Numbered from the stretch's first letter, positions 43,543 through 53,863 are shown. The stretch: DNA of 64,000 bases from Cupriavidus pauculus (GCF_022179805.1 NZ_BPUO01000008.1:1-64000); one strand, 5' to 3'. Made by a program: numbers and translations. The notes: generated by a model not told the origin, from the letters alone.

Positions 43543-44733
43543 ATGCGGCGGGCACGGGCCTGGCTGCGTCGGATATCGATACGCTGCGCGGTCGCCTGCG
43601 TGCTTGTCGGCGCGGCGGCAGGCGCAGCGGCACCAGCCATGGCCGCATCGTGTCCGTGGCCCGACTGGGACGCCTTCCGGCGCAACACGATCAGCCAGGA
43701 CGGCCGCGTGATCGACGCCAGCAGCGACCAGCAAATCACGGTGTCCGAAGGCCAGTCCTACGCCCTGTTCTTCGCGCTCGTGGCCAACGACCGCGCCACC
43801 TTCGACAAGCTGCTGACCTGGACCGAGAACAACCTCGCCCAGGGCGATCTGGCTGGGCATCTGCCGGCATGGATCTGGGGCAAGCGTACCGAGGGCGAGC
43901 ACGCAGGCACCTGGGGCGTGATCGACCCGAATCCGGCATCCGATGCCGACCTGTGGATTGCCTACACGCTGCTGGAGGCGGGCCGGCTCTGGAAGGAACG
44001 GCGCTACACGGCACTGGGCACGCTGGTCGCCCGGCGCGCCCTGCACGACGAAACGGCCGTGCTGCCGGGGCTGGGCCGCACCGTGCTGCCCGGCTCGGTC
44101 GGCTTTCATCCGGACCCCGATACCTGGCGCCTGAATCCGAGCTATGTACCGTTGCCGCTGATGCGCCGCCTCGCGGCCCTGCTCGGGGCCGAAGACAGCG
44201 GATGGAAGACGCTGGTCGAAACATCGGCGCGGCTGGTGGTGGATACCGCACCGAAGGGTTTCTCGCCTGACTGGGTGCTGTACCGCAAGGGGCGCGGCTT
44301 CCTGCCCGACACGCAGACGCAGGCCGGCGGCTCGTACAACGCCATCCGTGTGTACCTGTGGGCCGGCATGACCGCCCCGCGTGACCCGCTGCGCCAATCG
44401 GTGCTGCACGCATTCCGTCCGATGGCCGACTACGTGGTGGCCCACGGCCACCCGCCCGAGCGCGTCGACACGCAGGCGGGCACGTTCGGGCCCAATGCGG
44501 GCAACGCGGGCTTTTCCGCCGCGGTGGCGCCGTACCTTGCCGCGCTGGGGCTTGGCGACGCGGCCAGCGCGCAGGCGGCCCGCGCTCGCACGCTGGCCAA
44601 GGAACCCTCGTTTGGCTACTACAGCCAGGTCCTGGCGCTGTTCGGCCTGGGCCATCTCGACGGACATTTCCGCTTCGAAGCGGACGGCACGCTGGTGCCG
44701 GCCTGGGAATCCCCATGCCCCGCAACGCGCTAG
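43543..44733 (+). CDS. bcsZ: Periplasmic endo-1,4-beta-glucanase BcsZ (GH8)
   Basis: BcsZ trims cellulose in the periplasm and affects export and fibre form. The 396-residue product has a signal peptide (VACVLVGAAAGAAAPAMAAS) and the GH8 pattern: VSEGQSYALFFALVANDRAT (catalytic Glu), LPAWIWGKR, NPASDADLWIAYTLLEAGRL, LNPSYVPLPLMRRLA, SPDWVLY and GGSYNAIRVYLWAG. The start 43543 has GGAGG five bases upstream, inside the bcsB stop region; ATG 43531 would also be in frame. It overlaps bcsC by 19 bases. Confidence 0.93.
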   Translation: MRRARAWLRRISIRCAVACVLVGAAAGAAAPAMAASCPWPDWDAFRRNTISQDGRVIDASSDQQITVSEGQSYALFFALVANDRATFDKLLTWTENNLAQGDLAGHLPAWIWGKRTEGEHAGTWGVIDPNPASDADLWIAYTLLEAGRLWKERRYTALGTLVARRALHDETAVLPGLGRTVLPGSVGFHPDPDTWRLNPSYVPLPLMRRLAALLGAEDSGWKTLVETSARLVVDTAPKGFSPDWVLYRKGRGFLPDTQTQAGGSYNAIRVYLWAGMTAPRDPLRQSVLHAFRPMADYVVAHGHPPERVDTQAGTFGPNAGNAGFSAAVAPYLAALGLGDAASAQAARARTLAKEPSFGYYSQVLALFGLGHLDGHFRFEADGTLVPAWESPCPATR

Positions 44734-47700
44734 CCCCCACGCTGGCGCTGTTGCTGGCCACGCCCGCCATGCCTGCCTTCGCCGCAGACCCCGCCCCCAC
44801 CCCTGCCCCGCAGGCCGCGCCCTCCGCGCAGATGGCGCAACTGCTGGCGGCCGCAAGGATGTGGGAGGCCAAGAACCGCACGGACATGGCTCGCGGCATC
44901 CTGGACAAGGCGTTGCTGATCGACCCGAACCAGCCCGAAGCACTGAAGCTGCTGGGCTTGATCGAGATCCGTTCGAACCGGCCGGCCGAAGCCGAGAAGC
45001 TGCTGCGGAAGCTACGCGCCGCGGCACCCGACAGCGCGGCCACGCTGGAACTCGATGACGCGTACCGGATTGCCACGCGCGACAAGCGCGAAATGGCCAA
45101 TATCCAGTTGCTCTCGCGCAGCGGCCACGACGAGGAAGCCGTGCAACGGCTGGAAAAACTGTTTCCGCGCGGCGCACCGGCCGGCAGCCTGGCGCGCACC
45201 TACTACCGCGTGCTGTCCGGCACGCCTGCCGGCCGCACGCGCGCCATCGCCGAACTACGCCAGCGCATCCGGGCCAATCCGAACGACATGCAGCTCAAGC
45301 TCACGCTGGGCGACCTGCTGACCGACCGCGAGGGTACCCGCCAGGAAGGCATGGCCCTGCTCTACGAGGTCACGCAGCGGCCAGATGGCGACCGCACGAC
45401 CGCGCTCGATATCTGGCGCCGCACGCTGTACCGCGTCAACGAGGACCCGGCCTACTACGTCTGGTTCGAGCGCTACCTCAAGGAAGTGCCCGACGACAAG
45501 CCCACACAGGAAACGCTGGCCGCACTCGGCAAGAAGGTGACCGCGCAGCGCAAGCTGGAGGCGGACCCGGCGTACCAGGCGCGCCAGCGCGGGCTGGCCC
45601 AGCTCGAGCGCGGGCAACTCAAGGACGCCGACATCGCGCTGCAGAAGGCCTATCAGAAGCGTCGCAACGACGCCGAAGTGGTGGGCGGCCTGGGGCTGGT
45701 GCGGCTGCGCGAAGGCCGTCACGACGAGGCGCGCGAGCTGTTCACGCGTGCCAACCAGCTCGACCCCAGCAACAAGTGGCGCAGCCTGATCGCCACTGCC
45801 ACGTTCTGGGGCACGGTGGCCAAGGCGCGCGAAGCGAACCGGCAAGGCAAGCCGGCCGATGCCGAGCGGCTCGCTCGCCAGGCGCTGGCGCAACAGCCCG
45901 ACAACGCGGACGCCCAGCACATCCTGGCCGAAGCGCTGGTCGCGCAGAACCGCAACCAGGAAGCCGAGGCAATGCTGCGCCAGATGCTGGCCCGCCCCAA
46001 GCCCGACATCGACGCACTGCGCCTGCTGGTGCAGGTGCTGCAGAAGGAAGGCCGCGACGCCGAGGTAGACCCGCTGATCGCCAGCCAGACATCGCGCATG
46101 CAGGGCTCGGCCGCCGAACTGCGCGCGATGCGTGCCGACCTGCTGTCCGTGCGCGCGGATCAGAGCCTGGCGCGGCAAGCGCGTAGCCCGGCCATGCGCG
46201 ATCTCGAAGAGGCCATCCGCTTGCGGCCCGACGACCCGTGGATGCGGTTCACGCTGGCGCGCGTCTATCGCGACGTGAACCTGCCCGCGCTGGGCCGCAG
46301 CGTGATGGACGATGGCATGCGCGTGGCGCCCGGCAACGACATGCGCTATGCCACGGCGCTCTACCTGAACAGCGTCGACGACATCGACGCGGCCGCCACC
46401 ACGCTGGCCGCCGTGCCCGAGGCGCAGCGCTCGGAAGGCATGCGCAACCTGTCCCACAACCTGGCCGCCCAGCAGATGCTGCGCGACGCGCGCCAGCTCG
46501 TGGCTCAGGGCCGCGATGACGAGGCGCGGCGACTGCTCGACCAGGCCGCCGTGGAGGCCAAGGACGATCCGCACATGCTGGCCTCGATTGGCCGCGAATG
46601 GATTGCACTGGGCGAGACCGACAAGGGCCTGCGGCTGGTGAGCGACTGGCTGGCGGCGCATCCCGACGCGCCGAACCAGGACATCCGCCTGCGCTATGCC
46701 GAACTGCTCGCGGCCGCCGACCGTGACGACGCGCTGCGCCAGTGGATCGCCGAGTCGACCGCCCTGCCCGGCATCACCGCCGAGCAGCGCGCCGACTTTG
46801 CCGACCAGTCACTGCGGCTGGCGCTGCGCGATACAGACCGCCAGATCGAAGCCGGCGACCTGCGGCGCGCGCACGACGTGCTGTATGCCGTGCCGGCCGC
46901 GCAGCAGACCGACCGCCGCTGGCTGCTGGAACTGGCCGACCTGCGCCAGGCCGGCGGCGACTACCGGGGCGCGGCCGAGGCGGCGCGCCAGGTGCTGGCC
47001 ACCGCGCCGCATGATGCCGGCGCCCAGCTCACGCTGGCGCGCCAGTACGAACTGATGGGCCAGACCAGCCAGGCGCTGGACATCGTGCGCACCGTGCTGG
47101 CGGAGACACCCGAGGACGACATCGACACGCGATTGTCGGTCGCGCGCCGCTTCACCGCGATGCGGCGCGAGGACGAGGCGGCGCAAGTGGTCGATGCGCT
47201 GGACGCGCGCTTTCCGAACCGTGCCGACATCACCGTGCAGCGCGGCCGCATCGCCCAGTCGCGCGGCGACTTCGACGAAGCCGCCGACATCTACCGTGCG
47301 GCCCTGCCGCTGGAGCAGCGCGAAAGCGTGCTGCCTGGCCCCGATGGCACACCTGCCCAGCGCGCTCTGGCCGGTCTGGAGGCACGCCGCGATGGCGAAG
47401 TGGCCACGGCCGTCATGCAATCGAACAAGTCGGGCGACGACGGCATCTCGCGGCTGCACGCCACCGAGATACCACTCTACGTGCGCGTGCCGCACGGCTA
47501 CACGGGCCATGCGTTCTTCCACGCCGATACCGTGCTGCTCGATGCCGGCACGCTGCACGGCGGGGACCCGGTGCGCAACCTACAATTCGGCAAGATTCCG
47601 GCGCTCGGCAACGCCGGGCTGGGCAACATCGGCCAGACCGACAAGGGCGTGGCGCTGGCCGCCGGCTACGAGTACGACGGCGCCTACAACAGCTGGCGCG

Positions 47701-48515
47701 CCGATATCGGCACTACGCCGCTAGGCTTCCTGGAGTCCACGGTGGTGGGTGGCTTTCGCTACCGCGCGGACCTGGGCGTGCAGTCGGTGAGCGTGGATGT
47801 GTCGCGCCGCGCGCAGACCAGCTCGCTGATCTCGTACGCGGGTGCACGCGACCCGGTCACGGGCGAGACCTGGGGCGGCATCGTGCGCAATGGCGTACAC
47901 CTGCGCTATGCGCGCGACGTAGGCCGGCTTGGGCTGTTTGCCGACGTCGGTGCCGGCCTCTACACTGGTGAGAACGTCAAGACGAACCGTGAACTCACGC
48001 TGCGAACCGGTTTCGACGTACCGGTCTACACGCAGCGCGACCAGCGCGTGACCAGCGGTCTGGTACTCAACTGGTGGCACTACTCGGAAAACCAGCGCTT
48101 CTATACCTTCGGCCATGGCGGCTATTACAGCCCGCAGCGCTATGTATCGGTGGGCATCCCACTGGACTGGACCGGACGCTACGCCAAGTGGTCATGGCGC
48201 CTGCTCGGATCGGCCGGCTGGTCATGGACCTATGAAGACGCCGCACCGTTCTTTCCCACGCGGCCCGACCTGCAAGCCATGAGCGGCAATGCCACCTACG
48301 GCGGCGGATCGGGCGGCGGATTCAGCTACACGATCGGCGCGACGGTCGAATACACGTTCGCGCCGCACTGGGTGGTGGGCGCCGGCTTCTCGATCGACCG
48401 CTCACGCGACTATGCGCCAAATCGTGCGATGGCGTGGCTGCGGTACCTGTTCGACAAGCGACAGTTGCCGGTGCCCTTCCCGCCCACACCGGTCCGGCCG
48501 TATTCGGCCTATTGA
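44715..48515 (+). CDS. bcsC: Cellulose export outer-membrane TPR protein BcsC
   Basis: The 1266-residue protein has a signal peptide (to about residue 24) and a very long TPR superhelix (about 35-900; repeats such as LLIDPNQPEALKLLGLIEIR, ARQALAQQPDNADAQHILAE and ARQYELMGQTSQALDIVRTV). It ends in a beta-barrel export domain (about 930-1266; LPLDWTGRYAKWSWRLLGSA is one of the strands, with alternating aromatic ends such as VEYTF). It is about 110 residues longer than E. coli BcsC, the extra length being TPRs. It carries the polymer through the periplasm and outer membrane. The ATG is inside the bcsZ 3' end. Confidence 0.94.
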   Translation: MPRNALAPTLALLLATPAMPAFAADPAPTPAPQAAPSAQMAQLLAAARMWEAKNRTDMARGILDKALLIDPNQPEALKLLGLIEIRSNRPAEAEKLLRKLRAAAPDSAATLELDDAYRIATRDKREMANIQLLSRSGHDEEAVQRLEKLFPRGAPAGSLARTYYRVLSGTPAGRTRAIAELRQRIRANPNDMQLKLTLGDLLTDREGTRQEGMALLYEVTQRPDGDRTTALDIWRRTLYRVNEDPAYYVWFERYLKEVPDDKPTQETLAALGKKVTAQRKLEADPAYQARQRGLAQLERGQLKDADIALQKAYQKRRNDAEVVGGLGLVRLREGRHDEARELFTRANQLDPSNKWRSLIATATFWGTVAKAREANRQGKPADAERLARQALAQQPDNADAQHILAEALVAQNRNQEAEAMLRQMLARPKPDIDALRLLVQVLQKEGRDAEVDPLIASQTSRMQGSAAELRAMRADLLSVRADQSLARQARSPAMRDLEEAIRLRPDDPWMRFTLARVYRDVNLPALGRSVMDDGMRVAPGNDMRYATALYLNSVDDIDAAATTLAAVPEAQRSEGMRNLSHNLAAQQMLRDARQLVAQGRDDEARRLLDQAAVEAKDDPHMLASIGREWIALGETDKGLRLVSDWLAAHPDAPNQDIRLRYAELLAAADRDDALRQWIAESTALPGITAEQRADFADQSLRLALRDTDRQIEAGDLRRAHDVLYAVPAAQQTDRRWLLELADLRQAGGDYRGAAEAARQVLATAPHDAGAQLTLARQYELMGQTSQALDIVRTVLAETPEDDIDTRLSVARRFTAMRREDEAAQVVDALDARFPNRADITVQRGRIAQSRGDFDEAADIYRAALPLEQRESVLPGPDGTPAQRALAGLEARRDGEVATAVMQSNKSGDDGISRLHATEIPLYVRVPHGYTGHAFFHADTVLLDAGTLHGGDPVRNLQFGKIPALGNAGLGNIGQTDKGVALAAGYEYDGAYNSWRADIGTTPLGFLESTVVGGFRYRADLGVQSVSVDVSRRAQTSSLISYAGARDPVTGETWGGIVRNGVHLRYARDVGRLGLFADVGAGLYTGENVKTNRELTLRTGFDVPVYTQRDQRVTSGLVLNWWHYSENQRFYTFGHGGYYSPQRYVSVGIPLDWTGRYAKWSWRLLGSAGWSWTYEDAAPFFPTRPDLQAMSGNATYGGGSGGGFSYTIGATVEYTFAPHWVVGAGFSIDRSRDYAPNRAMAWLRYLFDKRQLPVPFPPTPVRPYSAY

Positions 48516-48537
48516 GCGGCACAACCAGGGAACCGCG

Positions 48538-50301
48538 ATGAACGACGCCGCCTCCACCTCTGCCCCGCCACGCGCCTCGCCGCTGAGGGTCCGGCTGCAA
48601 GCGCGCACCCTGCTGGCAATCGAGGGGCTGGCGCCGACGCTGGCCGCGCTGGCGCCGGGCCGCGCCCATGTGGTGTACGCCAGGCCGTCTCCGGCACGCG
48701 ATGCCCTGTTCTGGCAGACCGCCGCCACCGCGCTGCGCGGCCCTGCCTGCGTGCTGTCCACACGCGATGCCGACGCGATTGCCATGGCACTGCGCGAACA
48801 CGGCCTGGATATCGAGGTGAACCGAGCGCTGCACGCACGCGCCAACCTGTGCGCGCTGCGCGCGCAGGACGGACGGTCCGGCATCGACACGCTGATGGAG
48901 GCGCTGGACGCGCTGGTCGAACAATGCGGCGCGCGCGGCACCACGTTCCTGATCGAAGGCGCGGAGTCGTTCTTCAACTGGCGCGACGCCACCGCGCTGG
49001 CGCAAGAAGGCGTGCGGCTCAGCGAATGGTGTGCGGGCGAGCGCTGCGCGCTGCTGCTGGTCATGGCGCCACCCACGGCGGACGACGAGCGGCCCGCGCC
49101 GGACCTGCACGGCTTTCATGGCCGCTTCGCCGGCGCGGTGCAGTTGTCGCAGCAGCAGGGCCAGTACACCTGGGAGGTGGCGTTCTGGCGCGACAACCAG
49201 GCCGTGGTGGCCGGCGAGGTGCTGCGCCTGCGCTTTGCGCCCGACGAGCATCGGCTGATGGTGGCATCGGAGACCTACAGCGACACCATCGAGGAAGCCG
49301 GCATGCTGGCGCCCGACGAACAGCGCTTGATCGTCAGCCGCGATGCGGTGCTGCGCGAACGCTTCATCCCCGAGGACTGGCGCGTGGTGGACAGCAACGA
49401 GGCCGCCGTGGCCACGGCCAGCCGCTCGGTGGCCGCCACGGTGATCCTGCACTATGCCGGCACGCACGATCTGGAAACGCTGGCGGGCCAGGTGCACCGG
49501 CTGCGACGCAGCGCCGGCCGCGCACTCAAGATCGTGGTCCGTGAAGATCGCGAGGCCATGCGCCAGCACTACGAACTGCTGATGCTGAATCTTGGCGCCA
49601 ACGCTGTGATTGCGCAGCGCACGCCGTTCGCACGCATGCAGGCGATGATCGACGGGCTGCAGGGCCAGGTGTTCTCGCGGCCGATCCTGGCCGACTATCA
49701 CACCGCGCTTTCCGCCGTGCTGACCACCACGACCAGCGGCTATGTCACCGCGACGACGTTCATCGCGCTGGTACGCGATGCTGTGGCGCGCAGCCGCATG
49801 ATCCGCCTGCCACACGTGCTGCTGCAGTTGCCGCTGCTGCCCGAGGTGGCGCATGTCGACGCACTGCGCGCCTGCCGGATGAGCCGCGCGGGCGACCTGT
49901 GCACGGCCGGCGGCGACAGCCTCTACGCATTCTTCTTCGCCTGCCGCATGGACGACGTGGACGCCGTCTGCCAGCGCGTGTTCAAGCGCCCGATGGCCGA
50001 GCTGTTCGAAGGCGACCTGCGCAGCGGCGACAACGATTCGATCACGGCGGAACTGGCGCGCCTTGAAGCCGCGATCGCCGACCATCCGCCGCCCGACTAC
50101 AGCACATGGCTGCCGGCGCCGGCGGACGCCGCTGTGCGGCGCGATGAACCGGGGCCAGACGACAACCGCGACGACAAGCACGACGACGCCGAACCGCCGC
50201 CCACCACGCTGCCGCTGCTGGCACCGCGCCGCGCCGGCGCGAACGCCGCCCCACGCGCGCTGCCGGATCCCCATCCGGTGCCACTCAAGAGGCAGGACTG
50301 A
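48538..50301 (+). CDS. bcsE: c-di-GMP-binding regulator of cellulose synthesis BcsE
   Basis: BcsE binds c-di-GMP and raises cellulose output as part of the cytosolic Bcs assembly. The 587-residue product has an N-terminal ATPase/REC-like region (about 20-230; TTFLIEGAESFFNWRD), a central domain (about 230-330), and a degenerate GGDEF-like C-domain (about 330-520). The I-site appears as RAGD at residues 450-453 in MSRAGDLCTAGGDSLYAFFF, matching the family's RxGD ligand motif. A disordered Asp/Pro-rich tail follows. It starts 22 bases after bcsC and ends 3 bases before bcsF. Confidence 0.9.
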   Translation: MNDAASTSAPPRASPLRVRLQARTLLAIEGLAPTLAALAPGRAHVVYARPSPARDALFWQTAATALRGPACVLSTRDADAIAMALREHGLDIEVNRALHARANLCALRAQDGRSGIDTLMEALDALVEQCGARGTTFLIEGAESFFNWRDATALAQEGVRLSEWCAGERCALLLVMAPPTADDERPAPDLHGFHGRFAGAVQLSQQQGQYTWEVAFWRDNQAVVAGEVLRLRFAPDEHRLMVASETYSDTIEEAGMLAPDEQRLIVSRDAVLRERFIPEDWRVVDSNEAAVATASRSVAATVILHYAGTHDLETLAGQVHRLRRSAGRALKIVVREDREAMRQHYELLMLNLGANAVIAQRTPFARMQAMIDGLQGQVFSRPILADYHTALSAVLTTTTSGYVTATTFIALVRDAVARSRMIRLPHVLLQLPLLPEVAHVDALRACRMSRAGDLCTAGGDSLYAFFFACRMDDVDAVCQRVFKRPMAELFEGDLRSGDNDSITAELARLEAAIADHPPPDYSTWLPAPADAAVRRDEPGPDDNRDDKHDDAEPPPTTLPLLAPRRAGANAAPRALPDPHPVPLKRQD

Positions 50302-50304
50302 ACC

Positions 50305-50505
50305 ATGGCGATCTTTCTCGGCTACTTCATCTGGGGATTGATCCTGGCGGCGCCGCTGGCCTGGATCACCTGGCGCTTCGACCTGCTGCGCTGGCTGCCG
50401 CGCTGGACTGCGCCGCGTCCACGCCGCGCCGTGCGGCTGCCCGCGCAACTGGACGCGCTGGTGATCCGGGGCAAGCGCCGGACTGGCGGCGGAGGCCATC
50501 GATGA
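50305..50505 (+). CDS. bcsF: Small membrane protein BcsF
   Basis: The 66-residue product has one N-terminal membrane helix (AIFLGYFIWGLILAAPLAWI) followed by a basic cytosolic tail (RWTAPRPRRAVRLPAQLDAL). Position between bcsE and bcsQ and this layout match BcsF, which recruits BcsE to the membrane in enterobacteria. Sequence identity to E. coli BcsF looks low, so the name depends on context. Its stop overlaps bcsQ (ATGA). Confidence 0.7.
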   Translation: MAIFLGYFIWGLILAAPLAWITWRFDLLRWLPRWTAPRPRRAVRLPAQLDALVIRGKRRTGGGGHR

Positions 50506-51272
50506 GCAGCGACGCCGCCACCATCGCCATCGTCTCCACCACGGGCGGCGCGGGCCGCAGCACGCTGACCGCCGAGTTGGCGTCGCTGCTGGCATGGCGC
50601 AAGCATGCCGTGCTGGCACTGGAGTGCGACCCGCGCAATGTGCTGGGCTTTCACTTCGGACTGCGCGACATCCCGGCCGATGGCATCGGCGCCCACCTGC
50701 ACGACGCGTCGCCGTCGGCCTGGGCGGCCAGCGGCCAGCGCAGCGATGACGGCGTGCTGTTCGTGCCCTGGGGCGACAGTGCGGAACTGGGCGCCATCGA
50801 ACGCCTGCCCGCGAACTGGCTGGCGCGCCAGATCGAGCAGGTGGACCTGTCGCGCCACGGCGCCGTGCTGATCGACACCGCGCCCTGGCCGTCGGCCTAC
50901 GCCAATCAGGCCATCGATGCGGCCGACCTGGTGCTGGTGCTGATGCCGACGCAGCCCGAGACCTGCCTGACGATCCGGCGCCTGACCGACAGCCTGGCCA
51001 CGCGCGGCAAGACCGCTCGCTACCTGGCCACGCGGCTGCAGCCGGCACGACAACTGGACGTCGATATCGTGGCGATGCTGCAAGCCATGCTCGGCAACGC
51101 CATGCTGCCGTACCACGTGCACGAGGACAGCAGCGTGCCGCAAGCGCTGGCGCGCAGCGAATGCTTCAGCCGCAGCACGCCGCATTCGCAGGCCGCGCAC
51201 GATCTGAACGGGCTGGCATCGTGGCTGTCGGCGTGGATCGAATCGCACGCCGTCGGCGGGAGCCAGCCATGA
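50502..51272 (+). CDS. bcsQ: MinD/ParA-like cellulose assembly ATPase BcsQ
   Basis: BcsQ is a SIMIBI-type ATPase-like partner that helps form and place the synthase complex. The 256-residue product has IVSTTGGAGRSTLTAELASL at the P-loop, LALECDPRNVLGFHFGL for the A' motif, and AVLIDTAPWPSAYANQAID. The P-loop reads TGGAGRST, lacking both Lys of the deviant Walker A (K-GG-x-GK-T/S). E. coli BcsQ is also irregular here, so this may be a family trait. It overlaps bcsF and bcsA by 4 bases each. Confidence 0.85.
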   Translation: MSSDAATIAIVSTTGGAGRSTLTAELASLLAWRKHAVLALECDPRNVLGFHFGLRDIPADGIGAHLHDASPSAWAASGQRSDDGVLFVPWGDSAELGAIERLPANWLARQIEQVDLSRHGAVLIDTAPWPSAYANQAIDAADLVLVLMPTQPETCLTIRRLTDSLATRGKTARYLATRLQPARQLDVDIVAMLQAMLGNAMLPYHVHEDSSVPQALARSECFSRSTPHSQAAHDLNGLASWLSAWIESHAVGGSQP

Positions 51273-53863
51273 AGATGCATAACGCGCACGCGGCGGGAGT
51301 CCTGCACTGGCTGGCGGCGATACGCGACCGGCTTGCGCGCGAGTTGGGCGTGGGCACCGCCACCGGCACCGTGCCCCATCTGGGCGACTGGGTGCTACGC
51401 GTGTTCTTCCGGCCGCCGCGCGCGGGCAAGCCCGATATACCGGCCGAGTGGGCCGCCCTGCTCTACCGGCGCGCGGTGGCGCGCATGGGCGTGGGCCGGC
51501 GCCCTCCGGCCGGCACATGGGTCTGGCGATTGTTCATCCGGCCGCCCCGGCCGCGCGTGCGGCTGGCCGCCGATCCGCGCAAGCAGCGCGCCAACGTCGA
51601 GCCCGCCCGCAAGAACTGGTTGCGACGGGGGCTCGATCACGTGCTGGAACCGGTCTGGTACGGCACCGCCAGACTGCGGCGCAAGATCCGGACGCACCTG
51701 CCGCGCCCCGACTGGAATCGCGTGGCGTATGCCACGGAAGCGGTATCGGCACGCATCGGCCGTATTCCGTTCGTGCTGCCGGTGTCGCTGGTGCTGGCCG
51801 CCATCGCGGCTGCCGCCGTCAGCACCACGCCGCTGCCGCTGACCGACCAGGTGGTGCTGTTCGCCGTGGTCTGGGTGGTGCTGAGCGTGGTGCGTCGCGT
51901 GCCGGGACGGCTGGCCACCATCACCATGATCGCGATCTCCATACTGATGGCAGGCCGCTACATCTGGTGGCGATCCACGCAGACGCTGCAGTTCTCCAGC
52001 GCCATCGAGGCTGCCGTCGGCTACGTGCTGTACGCGGCCGAAGTCTATACGTGGATCGTGCTGGCGCTGGGCTACCTGCAGACGGCCTGGCCGCTGCACC
52101 GCAAGCCCAAGCCGCTGCCCGCCGATCCGGAACAGTGGCCCACCGTGGACGTCTTCATTCCGACGTACAACGAATCGCTGAGCGTGATCCAGCCCACTGT
52201 GTTCGCCGCGCGCAGCATGGACTGGCCCGCGCACAAGCTGCGTGTCTTCATCCTGGACGATGGCCGCCGGCCCCAGTTCCGCGAGTTCGCCGAGGCCGCC
52301 GGCGTGGGCTACCTGACGCGCACCGACAATCGCCACGCCAAGGCCGGCAACATCAACGCCGCGCTGCCGAAGACCGATGGCGACTACATCGCGATATTCG
52401 ATTGCGACCACATCCCGACGCGCTCGTTCCTGCAGATGACGATGGGCGAGTTCCTGGCCGACCCGCAATGCGCGCTGGTGCAGACGCCCCATCACTTCTT
52501 CTCGCCCGATCCGTTCGAGCGCAACTTCGACACGTTCCGGCGCGTGCCCAATGAAGGCAGCCTGTTCTACGGCCTGATCCAGGACGGCAACGACTTCTGG
52601 AACGCGACGTTCTTCTGCGGATCGTGCGCGGTCATCAAGCGCACGCCTCTGGAGGAAATCGGGGGCATTGCCGTGGAAACGGTCACCGAGGATGCCCACA
52701 CGGCGCTGAAGCTCCACCGGCGCGGCTACAACAGCGCCTACCTGCGCACGGTGCAGGCCGCCGGGCTGGCCACCGAAAGCCTGTCGGGCCATATCGGCCA
52801 GCGCATCCGGTGGGCGCGCGGCATGGCGCAGATCTTCCGGCTCGACAACCCGATGCTGGGGCGTGGCCTGAAGTTCTTCCAGCGGCTGTGCTACAGCAAC
52901 GCCATGCTGCACTTCTTCTACGGCATTCCGCGGCTGATCTTCCTGACGATGCCGATCGCGTACCTGTACTTCGGCCTGCACGTGATCAACACCTCGGCGC
53001 TGCTGATCACCGCCTACGTGGTGCCCTACCTGCTGATCGCCAACATCACCAACTCGCGCCTGCAGGGCCGCTTCCGCCATTCGTTCTGGGCCGAGGTCTA
53101 TGAGTCGGTGCTGGCCTGGTACATCGTGCTGCCCACCACGGTGGCGTTCATCAACCCGCGCGCAGGCAAGTTCAACGTCACGGCCAAGGGCGGCCAGATT
53201 GCCGACGACTACCTGGACTGGACCATCTCCAAGCCCTATCTGTTCCTGCTGGCGCTCAACGTGATCGGGCTTGCGGCCGGCATTACGCGGCTGCTGTTCT
53301 GGGGTACCGAGGAGCCCGCCACGGTGCTGATGAACATGGCGTGGGCGCTATTCAACCTGATGATGCTGGGCGCGGCGATTGGCGTGGCCCGCGAGGCGCG
53401 CCAGGTGCGCGTGTCGCACCGCATTCCCATGCGCGTGCCGGCCACGCTGCTGCTGCCCGACGGCCGCACGCTGGCCTGCAAGACCGAGAACTATTCGATG
53501 GGCGGGCTTGGCGTGGTGCTACCGATCGACGTGGCGCTGCCGGAAGGGGCGCGCGTGGGCGTGTGCCTGTCGCGCGGGTCGCGCACCTATCACTTTCCAT
53601 CGGTGGTCACGCGCAACGTCAACCGGCACCTGGGCGTGCGCATGGAAGACCTGACGATGGAACGCGAGACGCAACTGATCCAGTGCACGTTCGGCCGCGC
53701 CGACGCCTGGGTCGACTGGCTGGACGACGAGCGCGCCGACGCGCCGCTGCGCAGCCTGAAGGAAGTCATGGAAATGGGCTACCAGGGCCTGTTGCGGCTC
53801 TACGACGCCTTTATCGATGCGGTGGACCTGGTGCTGGCGCGACGCCGGTCGCGCGCACCCTGA
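51269..53863 (+). CDS. bcsA: Cellulose synthase catalytic subunit BcsA (GT2 + PilZ)
   Basis: BcsA polymerises UDP-glucose into beta-1,4-glucan and pushes it across the inner membrane. The 864-residue protein has a BcsA-N-like head (about 1-140), TM helices (about 165-280), a GT2 domain with Asp330-Asp331 in LDDGRRPQF, DxD at 378-380 (FDCDH), FFCGS, TED at 473-475 and QRIRW at 511-515, then further TMs to about 700. A PilZ domain follows with RVSHR (714-718) and NYSMGG (741-746), both needed to bind c-di-GMP and open the gate. All catalytic and regulatory motifs are intact, so it should be c-di-GMP-dependent. Confidence 0.97.
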   Translation: MKMHNAHAAGVLHWLAAIRDRLARELGVGTATGTVPHLGDWVLRVFFRPPRAGKPDIPAEWAALLYRRAVARMGVGRRPPAGTWVWRLFIRPPRPRVRLAADPRKQRANVEPARKNWLRRGLDHVLEPVWYGTARLRRKIRTHLPRPDWNRVAYATEAVSARIGRIPFVLPVSLVLAAIAAAAVSTTPLPLTDQVVLFAVVWVVLSVVRRVPGRLATITMIAISILMAGRYIWWRSTQTLQFSSAIEAAVGYVLYAAEVYTWIVLALGYLQTAWPLHRKPKPLPADPEQWPTVDVFIPTYNESLSVIQPTVFAARSMDWPAHKLRVFILDDGRRPQFREFAEAAGVGYLTRTDNRHAKAGNINAALPKTDGDYIAIFDCDHIPTRSFLQMTMGEFLADPQCALVQTPHHFFSPDPFERNFDTFRRVPNEGSLFYGLIQDGNDFWNATFFCGSCAVIKRTPLEEIGGIAVETVTEDAHTALKLHRRGYNSAYLRTVQAAGLATESLSGHIGQRIRWARGMAQIFRLDNPMLGRGLKFFQRLCYSNAMLHFFYGIPRLIFLTMPIAYLYFGLHVINTSALLITAYVVPYLLIANITNSRLQGRFRHSFWAEVYESVLAWYIVLPTTVAFINPRAGKFNVTAKGGQIADDYLDWTISKPYLFLLALNVIGLAAGITRLLFWGTEEPATVLMNMAWALFNLMMLGAAIGVAREARQVRVSHRIPMRVPATLLLPDGRTLACKTENYSMGGLGVVLPIDVALPEGARVGVCLSRGSRTYHFPSVVTRNVNRHLGVRMEDLTMERETQLIQCTFGRADAWVDWLDDERADAPLRSLKEVMEMGYQGLLRLYDAFIDAVDLVLARRRSRAP

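Noticed and set aside
48322..51048. 908-residue open frame on the minus strand across bcsE-bcsQ
   Set aside because: Composition is Ala/Arg/His-rich noise and it lies opposite three recognisable bcs genes.
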